Origin: Phylloscopus collybita | Taxonomy: Eukaryota; Chordata; Aves; Passeriformes; Phylloscopidae | NCBI GenBank assembly: GCA_027886175.1 | Contig: JAJNNQ010000075.1 | Location: forward strand, 5,435,001 to 5,499,000 | DNA length: 64,000 nucleotides | Direction: 5' to 3' | Part shown: positions 23,349-35,327 of the stretch, in pieces | Layout of the letters: every line of letters starts with the position of its first letter | Position numbering within the stretch: position 1 is the first letter of the stretch | Notes under the pieces: generated by a model | Told to the model about the DNA's origin: nothing | Database searches by the model: none | What the model saw: only the letters and a program-made list of their open reading frames with translations | Translations under genes and position numbers: made by a program

Positions 23349-25148
23349 AATAAACTAACTTCCAAAGATCCCAGAAGCAACTAAGCTGAAGGCTCTCTTT
23401 CTCCACCAGCTGTGTTGATCTGCATTTTTAAAGACTCTCAGGAAGTGAGGTCTTTGTTATCCCTGCAGCAGAATATCTCTCATCATGCTTGAAACCTCTG
23501 TAAGGGAAAAGAAAGCTTCTAGCATACAAAATGTCACATATATGCATCTAGGCAAAGACCAGGATAGATCCTGTTAATGATTCATTCACAGACAGAATAT
23601 TCCAGACTCTTTTTTGCTCTCCTGTTTAGCCATATCATACCATTTGCAGAGTTCACCATTCATATCACCCCTGCTGTTCTCAGAGAGGCCAACAGCCCTT
23701 CTGACCTGCTGGATGAGTTTTCCTTGATTCTGATCTAACCCAGTTCAGTAAAAATGGGACAGGTGAGTTTAAAAATAGTTTATCTTGGCCATGGAAATTG
23801 AAGTAATTTTGGTAGCTACACTTCAAGTACACAGAACAAAGATCAAAAGGACACCTTGGTGGGGAGGCAGTGACCAGAGGCAGTAGCAGGCTGATGAAAG
23901 GCTTTTCAGTGGCACAGATGCACAGAAAAATGTCTAAGTAGTCATAATAACAACTCAGTAGTCAACACCTATAGTGTTTTCACCTCTTAGCAAAGCATAG
24001 AGAAACTAGAAGGAATATTTACTTGGTTTTCCTCAAAGCAATGTTCAAATTCCACAAGATCTTTGGTAAAGTTCAGGACACATTCACATTAATTTCACCG
24101 CCTATATGGAACTTTGCCAGAACCAAACCTGTGAAGGTCTAATGGGGTTCAGGGAGAAAAATAACTGTTAAGAGCATAAATTTCAGATGCAGAAGTTCTT
24201 AAGTTTGCTACTTGCAAATCACAAAGTATTATAGATAAAATTAATTTTGTGAATATAATTATCAGCAAGTGAAGCAAAAAAAGTGATAAAGGAGAATGGG
24301 AGCAAGAGCAGAGCATTGGCTTTCTTTTCAAAACCTACAAAAATTTTGATCCATCCATATTCCTTTCCAGCACAGAAAAAGGTTCCAACCACATTTGGTA
24401 TTACACCATTTCTCTATTTTGGTTGAGTGTTTCAGAACCTGGAATTATGGCAACAAAGTTTTAAACTTTCATTTTCCAGCAGAGTAAGAGATAGGACATG
24501 TAGGCATTAATCAAGGTTTCTCTAAAAAGGAGGAAATACTAAAATGTCCTCCTGAAAGAGGCTCCTTTACATAGGCATTCCACAAAGATTTGGTGAAAAA
24601 TAAGAAATAAATGAAAAGACATTCCACTCAAGTTGCTGATAAGACAAGCTTTCAGTTGTAATGGTAATAGCAGCTTTCCAAGGATTTCAGATCCTACTTT
24701 TTAGAGGCATTTCTTCAGAATCAGTCTCCTGATCACTCCAGATCAGGCCTGGACACCAAGTTACATTTTCTTTTACATTTGTGAAGTTCTTTTCCTATTG
24801 TTCTGGGTTTAGATCTTGACAAATCAGACCAGAATTTTCTGGAATTTCTTTGTAGTGTGTCACACATTGAGAGAGAATAATGCAGTTAACTGTGAATAAA
24901 TTCACTGAAAAATGAAATATCATTTTAAGTGAAATATGAAAGAGTGTATTAGGGAAATCAAAAAACAATTTGGCTGCTTCAAAGAAAATTGAGGTAGGTT
25001 GCTCTTGTTCCAAAAAAGAAACCATAGTTATGCATTTCTCACCTAGGTACCCTGGAGGCACTAACAAGTATATTAAAAAATAATAATTATTATTTATTAA
25101 AGGATGTTGGGTTTTGAAATAACTAAAATACCCTCAACATAATGAATC

Positions 25149-25170
25149 AAAAAAAAAAAAAAAAAAAAAA
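25149..25170. repeat. Homopolymer A run, 22 bases
   Basis: Uninterrupted A run. No gene-like sequence directly upstream. Confidence 0.95.
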
Positions 25171-27077
25171 CAACCCCAGTAAGACTTTAAAATTCTGCTA
25201 TTGAAATTGATGGATCAAAGCAGTGCAGATTATTAGAAAGAACTATTTAGGTGATCAATAATTTGCTCTACATAAAACTTTCAATGTCACCATTAATGGT
25301 AAGCAAAGATTTTATAGTACACTTTAATTTATGATGAATGGAAATAATGTATTCAAAATATCTTTAAAACTGAAAATAACTAATGTATGAGGTTTAAATT
25401 ATATTTAAAAATATTTCAAACCATATTGTAATAAAGAAATAGATAAATAGAAAAATGAAGATTATTTATTATGAATGCATACAAAATTACTTAAAAGACT
25501 GAAACTAACAGAAAATGTACACCAGGCTCAAATGAGATTTTTCTACAGATGTATAAAATTTAAGGAATTGACACATCCAAACAGTTTATTTACAGCATCA
25601 TCTTTAAAGTATTTGATTTTGCTTGACTGCAGCTGTAAACATTATGCCTCCAAAATGCCCTTCTTTCTCCTTTTTCCCTTTGATAAACTAAATAAACTGA
25701 GGGCTAGCTCCCATCAAATACATAGATTGATTTGGGGAGCCTGAGTTAGAGGTGGCCATCTGCAGTGTTCTTTTGGGAGGTGAGAAAGGTGGCTTTGAGC
25801 CCTTGATATCCTTGAGGGTGGATGGAATTTAGCCAACAACAGTTTTCCTGATGAACACAGCAATTTCTCTATGTTACATTTGCCCACACAGCAGTGCAAA
25901 AAAGAAATTTTGCATAGCAGTTGCCTGTGAACTTCCTTCTGTTCCCTGAACAATTTTGGGAGAGACACAATTCCAAAATTCCCCTTTGGATAAGCACAGA
26001 CTGGCTCAGCATGATACCTTTTGCCTCTCCTGTGTGAAACATCTTGTTGTGCTCCCTTCCAGCAGATTGAACCTGTGCTTAGCCACTGTAAATTGGCCTC
26101 CTGGAACAAAACATGCCATAGTAAAGCACTGAAATGCTCAGTGTGATAGCTCTCCATGAAACTGGGACAAAACCAAGGAACTTGGATCAAAATGTTACAT
26201 AAATCATTCGATCCATCCTCCAGAATTTGTGAGTGTGCAAAGTATGTGAGTCCATTGTGTTCAATTTCCTTGGAAAAAAAATAGAAATAGAAAAAGTTGA
26301 TTTGTTCTTTCTTTTTCTAAAATGGGAGCAGGGTGCTACTAGTAACAGCATTTTATTAGAGACTTTTGTCTTCAAGCCAGCTGCAGAAAATGATGCAGCA
26401 GAATATGTCAGCAGGTTTTATCATCCCCACAGCCAAATGGCACAAAAGCAAAAGAAGTAGTGAGAATGGGGAACTAGCACAGGAGAAAGATCTAACAGCT
26501 AAAATAATCTTAAAGCTCAGCAAAAAAATGATGGGAAAAACCTGGGGAAGCAGTCTCATTTTGTCAGCTTGATTTTATGGTAATTACAGTAATAATAAAA
26601 CTAATTACATCACATAACACCTCTGTGAGGCAGGTGAGAAATGCTGGCAGGGAGGTAATGTCATGATAGCAGCTGAACATACATAATAGGGAAGCCAGAT
26701 GAAGCTCTTCTCTGAAGAGCTCCCATCTAACCATGTTCAGAGCCCCAAAAAAGAGGAGTTAACTGACTAGAAAAATGACTTTTCTAAAAGAGCAATCATA
26801 AGATTCTTGAAGTGATTATTGTTTGCTTGATAAAAGTTTTTTAACTAGAAAAAGAGGCAAAGAGAATTCTTGAACTTCTCCAGTTACCAACCAAAGTGAT
26901 TGTGCTGACAGTTCTGATTATCACAGTCAAGGCCAGGAGAAGTGGCCAGGAGAGACACAAGATGATAAAAGTGTTTGCTGATGCTCAGAAAAGCCCCACA
27001 GCGCTTTATCCTTTTCTCTTCCTTGCTGTGTACTCCATTTACACTACAAGATGACTGTCTGGCTTCTCAGCTTCTGG

Positions 27078-27119
<42 letters not shown>
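27078..27119. repeat. Homopolymer A run, 42 bases
   Basis: Uninterrupted A from 27078 to 27119. No AATAAA lies at the usual distance upstream and no retrocopy parent is recognisable. Confidence 0.95.
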
Positions 27120-27120
<1 letters not shown>

Positions 27121-30100
27121 CAGCAAGCTGACAGAACATTATTCTAGCTTGGATGGGTCATTTCCCTGCCTGTTTAATGATTTAAATCACAGAATGGCCA
27201 AACACATAGCAGCCAGTAGCAGCCAGTGTTAAACAGGGAAGTGTGAATATGCACCTGGAACTCATAGAGGAACTGCTGATTTTCTGCATCAGGTAATGGC
27301 TGGACAGGCTTGCCTAGCAGAGCCTTCCCTGTGTGGTACTGGTGCAAAGAGAACATATTTGGAATTCCCACCACAGCTGCCAGAATTAGGTGCCGTGGTT
27401 GTGTTTCTCACAGGACAATACTGAGGTGCAGGGTCATTCTCTGGTGTCTTGGGTTTGTCACCACGTAACATGCAGGTGTCAAAGGCCATGAGGTTCCAGC
27501 CAGTAGCACATTGTTCATACACAGCCCAGTGCAGTCAGCACTAAATCAGTCATTCCTGTTCATTCTGCAGCCAGCTGACAAACCTCTCTGTAACACAATT
27601 AGGTCCCTAAATTTCAGATATTGATGGGACGAAATCCTATCCATTAAAGTTAGGTCAGATTATTTTTGTATGTGATGTATTAGTCTCTCACCTCTAAAAC
27701 ATGAAAAAGCACTTCCAACTCACCAAGGCAATAAAAGCATTCAGTAAAAGATGGTAGAAGATCAAACAGCACTCCAAAGCAACTTGTAAGCTCATGAACT
27801 GAGTGAGACCTCACTGGCCTCAATTCCAAGCAGCAGAATTCAATTGTCCATGTTGCTAAATTCAGGGAATGGTCCCTGACATGATTTTGGCAACACTCCC
27901 AGACAATTCCTGGACACAATTTAGATGTTAGCACTCCCAATAAAGAACATGGGCAAAGCTGCCTCAGCTAGAGAGTTGGACAACTAGCATGGATGCCAGT
28001 GTCCCTGTGCTGCTGGGGGAATCTGTGTCAGGGATCACGGCAAGGGGTGCAGCTTTGGACTTGTGCAAGTGTAAAAACAGCTGTGCCACTGATGTCCAGA
28101 TGTCCTGAACAGAAAATTTTGGAACTCCCTGGTGTAACACACACTTTCTTCACAGTGAGAAGATAAAAAAAAAAACCTTACTCAGATGCTTATGGATCTT
28201 AAAGCAGCTCTGTTGGGTTATAGCAAGATTTTGGTATTAGGGGGTTGAAAGATGGCTTCTGTCAGAAGTCACCAAATGCTATCCTTAAGTGACAGAGCCC
28301 TCATTCCCCATCCTCCTGTACCACTTGGAAGGAGGAGATAGAAGAGTTTAGCAGAACCTGGGAAGAGGGAAGAGGTGGAGACAAATATTTTTAGTTTCTT
28401 TCCATCTTACCCCATTTAATTTGCAATAAATTGATTTCCCAAGTTGTATCTGTTTTGCCCGTGAAGGTAATTGCTGAGTGATCTCCTCATCCTCATCTCA
28501 AACCCATTACATTTATTTTCTTTTGATGGAGGGGGAATGACAGAGCAGCCTTGTGGGGACCTGGTGCCAGGCAGGGACAATGCACTACAGCAAAAGAGAA
28601 GCAAACTGTGGAAGCTAATTAAAAAAAAAAAAATCTTAGCACACCAGAAGTTTCAGAAATAAGAAGTGCAATGAACTTTTAGTCATGATTTGACAGAGAA
28701 AGTCAAAATGATCAGTAGATGAAAAATGTTAAAGAAATTGAAACCCTGGAAAGAAAGAAATATAAATGGGTAAGTCAAAACATTTCAGTTTGAAAATTAG
28801 AAAGTATTTGGTATCAATCTGGCATGCATGACAATATAAATTAATCAGAAATTCAAAATAAAGAAAGGTTTCTCTAAAAACTGAGGGGTAAAAAATCCTA
28901 AAATACGTATGTAGTAACCAGAAATTCATTTTTCAAAATTCGACTGAAGATATCAGTCAAAGCATATTTTTTGCCTTGGTTCTGAAAAACCTTTATTCTC
29001 AATTTAAGAAAAAAATATAAAAATTAATTACCAACCAACTGCTGTAAACATCAGCCTTTTTATTGTATGCTCTGAAAACTGGAGTATGGAACTAAAAAAT
29101 AGTTGCAAAGGGTGCTTAACAGAAATAAAATCTTTACTCGGAAATGCTATTATTTGAAACACTGATCCTGATCCAAAGGAAGGGAACACAAAAAATTCAG
29201 TTATTTTCTTCTCTCTCTGAAATGAAGCCTTTAGGGCTTTAACATCTCATGGATTCAAATGTAATGGTTAGGACTCGTGAAAGGGAGGCAGTTGCACTGT
29301 CCAAAAAGTTTCATCAGGTAGATATGGATAAAAGTCTCTTACTGTACTTTGCTGCCATCATCAAGGAAGAAACATTCGGGGGAGGTTAATTCCTTTGCTG
29401 GAAGCTCTGTAACTTCATTGTACAGAGTTTATTTTAAGCTCCTTCAAGTTAATTAGCAACTCTGTGTGATTGCCCACTGCTTGCTGTTTTCTATTGTGGT
29501 TTCACAGTACACCAACAACAGCCTTTTAGCAGCACTTTCTTTGTACTTCAGTAATACCAAAACATCAGAGAAAGATGTGGGAAGGAGAAAGGGATAAGTA
29601 CCACATTTGTGCCTTCTCTCTCCAGCTCTCAGTATTACACTGTGCTACTTGCCACCCTCATCAGTCTCTGTTCTGGATACCTTGACTGTCCACACAACTT
29701 TTGTCTTGCTCTTTTCTTGTCCACAATTGAACATAAAGAGAAGAAAACAGATCTTCAGTATTAAGCAGCTGAGAAACACATGGCTGGACTATCTGGATTA
29801 TCATCCTGAATCAAATCATTCTGTGCTTGGTCAGTCTCAGCAATGTCTGCTACAAAAAAATATTGTTTAATACGACATGAAATTTCCTGCTCCAGAATTA
29901 CTTTTCTCCTAAAAATCACCAAGTGATTTGAAAAAACAAGCAATCTAAAATTGAACAAATCCTCTTTTTTGCATTTATGATAAAAGATTATAGAGAGTTC
30001 ATTATGTACACAAGTCCCAGTGAGGAGTTTCCTTTGCAAGAGGAGGGTCAGACCTGTTGTGCCTCAGGGGAGAGCTGCTTTGCCTGACTCTGTGGTAACA

Positions 30101-30848
30101 TTTGTGTCTTTGTCTTCATGGTGACATGGGCATGGGTCCCATACTTCCAACATGATTGTTCTAGCAATCATGATCTTGGATTTCACTCAGATCATGAAGA
30201 CTGGACATTTGTGTGGACCACAATGGAAGAAAATCAGAGGAGATAGTGATTCCATGAGTATCCTCATTCCCAAGGCAGCACACACAGACATAAGCTGCTA
30301 CAAAACAGGCAGCCTACTCACTAATTTCTTAAAGAGTAAATTGCAAAATATCCCTGGGACATGGGTATTACTTGTCAACAAAAATGGAAATGTATGCTCT
30401 GAAAGTATCAGGTTGGGTACTCAGGTTCATATTGTTAAGTAGATTGCAGAAAACATCAGGAAGGGCCCAGAGGAATCATCTCTGCTTTTCTGGCCAGCTG
30501 CATTCAAGAGTGATGCGTTCCAACAGGGATCAGAAAAAGGTTGCTGGAGAGACCCAAAGAATACAAAATGATGGTGCAGAAAGTGAGCCTTGGAAAAGTG
30601 TCTTTTAGCTTAGCTAAGTGAATATTAGGTGGATATTGGATCATACTCAAGAGGGCTAAGCATTAAGGAGGGAAAAGAACTACTTAAGTTAACTGTCAAT
30701 GTTGACATGAGAAGAAATGGAATGCATTTAAGCTGGAAAATAGAAGAAGGATTCTAGTAATCTAAGTGATATCTTAAATAATTTTCCACAAGGCGTATAG
30801 GGGCCACAAGTCAATCTAGATATAAAATGGAATTTATGGGAGTCTGGG

Positions 30849-30874
30849 AAAAAAAAAAAAAAAAAAAAAAAAAA
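30849..30874. repeat. Homopolymer A run, 26 bases
   Basis: Uninterrupted A run in otherwise unique sequence. Confidence 0.95.
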
Positions 30875-31185
30875 GTGACGTGGTTGCTTACTCTAGGAAG
30901 CCACAAGATATGACAACTTCAAAAATCCCATTTCTGTCAGCTGGATAAAAGAAAATGCCTATGCTTTCCTTGAAAATCTTCATAAACTTCCAGGATTTCC
31001 TCTGGTAGTGGTTGTAGTGCATGCTGGATGTTTTACAGATGATAGCACAAAGGTAAACATACTGCAGTTTTCACAGGAAACAATGAAGCTGGTTTTAATG
31101 TCTCAGGCAAATTCTAACATGTGCTTTTGGTAATCTATGTTTATACTTTGCAGTCTAATGGTATTGATAGAGAAAAGATTTATCA

Positions 31186-31475
31186 CAGAATCACAGATTC
31201 AAAAGTGGTTAAGGCTTGAAGTGATCCTGGAGGTTGTCTTTTCTGACCCTCCTCCTCAAAGAGATCCACTTGGAAACAGCCACCCAGCACTGCATCGGGA
31301 TGGCTTTGGAATGTCTACAATAAGAGGGAGCCCACATCTCTTTGAGCAACCTGTCCCAGTGCTTAGTTACCCTCACAGTAGAAAAGTGTTTCCTGATAAT
31401 GAAGGAAACTTCTCTGTTTCAGTTTCTGCCCCCTGTCACAGGGGCACCACTGAAAGAGGTCAGTTTAACAAGTGT
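31186..31475 (-). mobile_element. CR1 LINE fragment, 3' end
   Basis: Starts with the reverse complement of a CR1 tail (ATCACAGAATCACAGATTC), then AAGTGATCCTGGAGGTTGTC and TTGAGCAACCTGTCCCAGTG. Next comes GCTTAGTTACCCTCACAGTA, followed by CTGCCCCCTGTCACAGGGGC near the end. The order is that of the CR1 3' UTR on the minus strand. It is diverged and truncated before ORF2. Confidence 0.88.
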
Positions 31476-31830
31476 CAAGAGTTCTTAGAGCTTCATTAAA
31501 ACTATGAGGTAACTACTCATACAAGTTTGTGGATCTTGTGGTTGAACTAGTCAAAGCCTGTGCATGCTTTAAATTTATTTAGGAAAACGAAGAAAGAATT
31601 ACTCAATTTCTTGCTTGCTTTATCTCCAGTTTCAGACAATTCACAGGCCTGGAACGGAGAGCAATCACCTTGAATCACTGATTGGATCCTGATTCATAGC
31701 TCACTGAGGCCAACATGGGATATCTTGAAATCTGATATCAGATCTTTGCTTTTCTAAAAGAATTTATAAAATATACATCCTGATTTTAATTCATATGGAA
31801 TAGTGGCTACCTCTATGATTTTATTACATT

Positions 31831-31846
31831 TATATATATATATATA
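31831..31846. repeat. (TA)8 microsatellite
   Basis: Eight tandem TA dinucleotides. Confidence 0.93.
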
Positions 31847-34800
31847 CTGAAGTTATACATATAACTTTACTGTATCTCACCAATTAAAATAAACTTCTGC
31901 TTGGTTCTTGTGCCTACCATCACTCAGTAAAGACTGGCTCTTCTTTAAGTGTCACTATGGGATGTACAAATACAGAATGATGTCAGTTTTTACTGAGGGT
32001 TGTTTAGAGGTAATGGTCTACAGCTGTGCTTGTTAGAGAACAAGAGTTTGCATGTGAAGAACAGGAATTTTGTGTTCCTGTCAATGTGGTATGTTCTGGT
32101 TTCCTCACTTGTCTTTAGACTTACAATCAGGTAATTTTTGTTGATGAAATATATTTATGCCCATGTCTAGCATTTTGCAGAGTTAAAAGGTTTTGTACAG
32201 AATACAGCTAATGTTTTGTGCATATTATGTAATTAATATTCTTACCTGAGTAAGTGGAATGCACAGGGTTTTCTCAAGTGGCTTGTTAATGATAATAATA
32301 ATGTGTATTTTATATGATGTCACACAGTTATTATTAAAATAATGTTACCAGCCCTGCTCAAGGCTGGATTTGTACTCTGCATCTAGAGCTGGTGAACTGC
32401 TGTACCCTATGACATTTGCAAATAATAAAATTTGGAAATAATCTGATTTTACTTCTTCCATAAATATAAAAACAACTTTACATTTAAAGAATTGGACTGC
32501 TCTATAAATGACACTGCTCAAATGGATTCTAGCATTGTAGTGAGATATTGACCAGTGTGATTAAATTCTACCACTTGGAAGGTAGTAATTTTTATTTTAC
32601 CAAAACACAAGTTTGCTTTTCATAATCAGTCATCTACATTTCTCATATCTGACAGAAAAACAGAACCTTATCCACTGGAACTTCTTGGTGATCTACAGTC
32701 ATAAGTTTGGACTGAGGAAAATGGGCAGTGTACTATACATAGAATGAAAAGTCATTTGAAAAAGGAATCAAAAGCTTCTGTTTTTGTCAAAAAGTCAAGA
32801 TCACCTTGACTTCCTAATAGCTTTGGTTGATGTTAGAGGAGTCAGGGGCTAGGGGAGGGAAGGTGGGACTGGGGAAAAGAGAAATAAGGGAGACTGTTTT
32901 AATGTTTGTTTTTGTTTCTCACCATAAACTCTAATTGGCAGAAAATTGCATTAATTTTCCCAGGTTGGTTCTATTTTTCCTGTGGTGGTAGTTGGTAAGT
33001 GATCTCCTTACCCTTTCTCTACCCATGAACTTTCTCATCTTATTGTCTCCCAACTGTGGGAGAGCAAGAATGGATGTGAGTTCAGCCTACAATGTTAGTT
33101 TTAGATTGAAATAAGAATAAGCTAGCCAAAGGGGGGAAAATGGGGAAATATGACAGTAATTTGTGTGTCTGTTTACTTGAATTGAAGCTGTTGAATTTCC
33201 CAGGGAGCAGTTAGAGTCTAGTCAAGAAAAGGAGCTGTAAGCGCTTTAATGTGCATGGTATGTGCTTTGTATTGTAACTGTTCCCAGCAAATTTGGAATG
33301 TATTTTATTCCTTATGTCATACCAAGGAGCCTACCCAGCATATTTCACTTTCCAGATCAGGAGACAATAGAAAGTCACAGAAGAGAATTCTGGGTAGAGG
33401 ACTAAGTTGCTGACAAAGGGCAAAGTTTAAATAAAGCATGTTCAGTGGAGTTGAATCAATACTTTATTTGTTAAGGAGAAGTAAAAGTACAAAAAAGCTT
33501 GTACAACTAGGCATAAAAAAGTAAGAAATCAATTCTAGTTAATTCAAAATGCTTGAAGAGTCACCTATGCCATTATGTATGAATAATTCAGGAACAGAAA
33601 TTTATTGCAGACACATATTGTTTGGTTTGGATTTAGTTTTGCCCCTTGTTTGACCTGAATCCTGTAAAGAATGATATTCAACTAATTGAAATAACATTTT
33701 GCAAGTAAGACAATACCTTAGGGATATTTCAAGACCAATTGTGAAATAAAATTTGAAAGATTAAATATCTGATAAAGTTTATATAAATAACATTATTTTA
33801 CAGTGTGTTAAACGTTGTACGTGAATGTCTTTGCATGCAAGTTGTGTTTGCCTGTTGAAAATAGATCAGATTTCTTCTCTCCTTTCTCTCTCTCAGTCCC
33901 TTTTTATTTCTCCCTATAGCAGTGTCTTTCTTTCCCCCTCCTGTCTCTGTCCCCTTGTTCCCCCCAAGTGTTTAACATGTTTGGAAATATTTATCACCCT
34001 CCACCTTGTATTCGCAAGAGAATTTTTTGCAAGACATTATTGAGAATAACTGAAATAAATCACAAGAGTACAAGATGCTTTCAGATTGAATCAGCACAAG
34101 CATATTACTCATGTCCTGAGATACAACAGAAATATCTGAAACCATAAAAGATATAGGTTTACTATGCACATGCCTGTGCAGTCACTGCAATGAGCTCTCA
34201 AAGAAAAAAACAATGCAGGATCCAAATGTGTTTCATTACTGACTTTTATTTGTATTATACTAGCTTTTATTTGCTCTGGAGCAGGTCTATATCTGTGAGC
34301 ATCTAAAAATTTTAGAAGCATAGATGTATACAAAAATCAAAACACTAACCTCAGTGACAAAAGGTTATTGTCACTGGTTCAGGCTTATGTTCAAATCCAG
34401 TGTCAGTTCTGGGCTTAGAAACCAGTCAAAGGAAAAAAATGTGTAGCTGGCTCACTAAGATAAATACCTGCCCTCAAACAGGAAATTAAAATCATTCACA
34501 CACAGCAGGACTTTTTTTCTGCTGAATAGAATATGTTCAATGTATCGAATATGTTCAACGTATTGAAATTATTCAGATACAGGTTTTCAAAGATGCCTGC
34601 TGCAACTCATATAAAACTAAGTGCCACCCAACATCAGTGACAGCATTGACAGCAACCACTCTGGATCCAGCCTGTGGCCAAGGTCTGAGAAGTCCAGATG
34701 ACTGATTTGAGATTTAAGACTTAATGCAAACATGTCAGATAGCCTCATCCCCAACAGAGTCTCATCCTTGGTACACAGAACACACAGAACTCCCTAGAAC

Positions 34801-35183
34801 CTTTCTGGTGGGTCTGAACATTCCTTGTAAATCTTCACTCCCCTGTGCACACATTCAGAAACACTCAGTTTAGGCACCCTTGCAATTCAGGCTCAAGCAG
34901 AGGGACTCAAATCAGAATATCAGCTCTGATTGCTGTTAGAAATGAACTAAGTAAAAAATGGGCAGAGGAATTGGCAGTACTTGTGCTTTGTAGAGAAGTC
35001 TTCTGGCAAGAGCACAAGCACAGAGTGTGACCTTGTTCTGTTCAGGGACTGCAACCCACATCAACAGAGAGCTCTATGGTCATGAAGGTGAAGGTCATGT
35101 ATGTAGAGGAACAGCAAAAAGTAAGAGAAACAAGATTTAATTTGTCTTGACAGATGGATTCCCCATTCAGTCAAGAATTAAGC

Positions 35184-35204
35184 TTTTTTTTTTTTTTTTT
35201 TTTT
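35184..35204. repeat. Homopolymer T run, 21 bases
   Basis: Uninterrupted T run, about 70 bases before the GTT tract. Confidence 0.93.
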
Positions 35205-35272
35205 AAGAGCCTACAGCTCACTGCTCCTTGCACATTAACCTAATAATGGTGTTTGGGAGGGTGGATTTTGTA

Positions 35273-35327
35273 GTTGTTGTTGTTTTGTTTGTTTGTTTGT
35301 TTTGTGTTGTTGTTGTTGTTGTTGTTG
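35273..35327. repeat. (GTT)n / (GTTT)n compound microsatellite
   Basis: GTT units, then GTTT units, then GTT units again over about 55 bases. Confidence 0.93.

Larger units (their letters stand above)
23349..31185. other. Long unique non-coding stretch with poly(A) runs
   Basis: Nearly 8 kb of AT-rich sequence with no interspersed repeat I can name. Homopolymer A runs lie at 25149-25170, 27078-27119 and 30849-30874. A 158-codon minus-strand open frame lies at 25714-26190, and a GC-balanced block with two minus-strand frames at 27180-27560. None shows a known domain or convincing splice structure. Confidence 0.55.

Noticed and set aside
27186..27197. TCACAGAATGG resembling an antisense CR1 tail
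   Set aside because: Too short, and no CR1 landmark follows.
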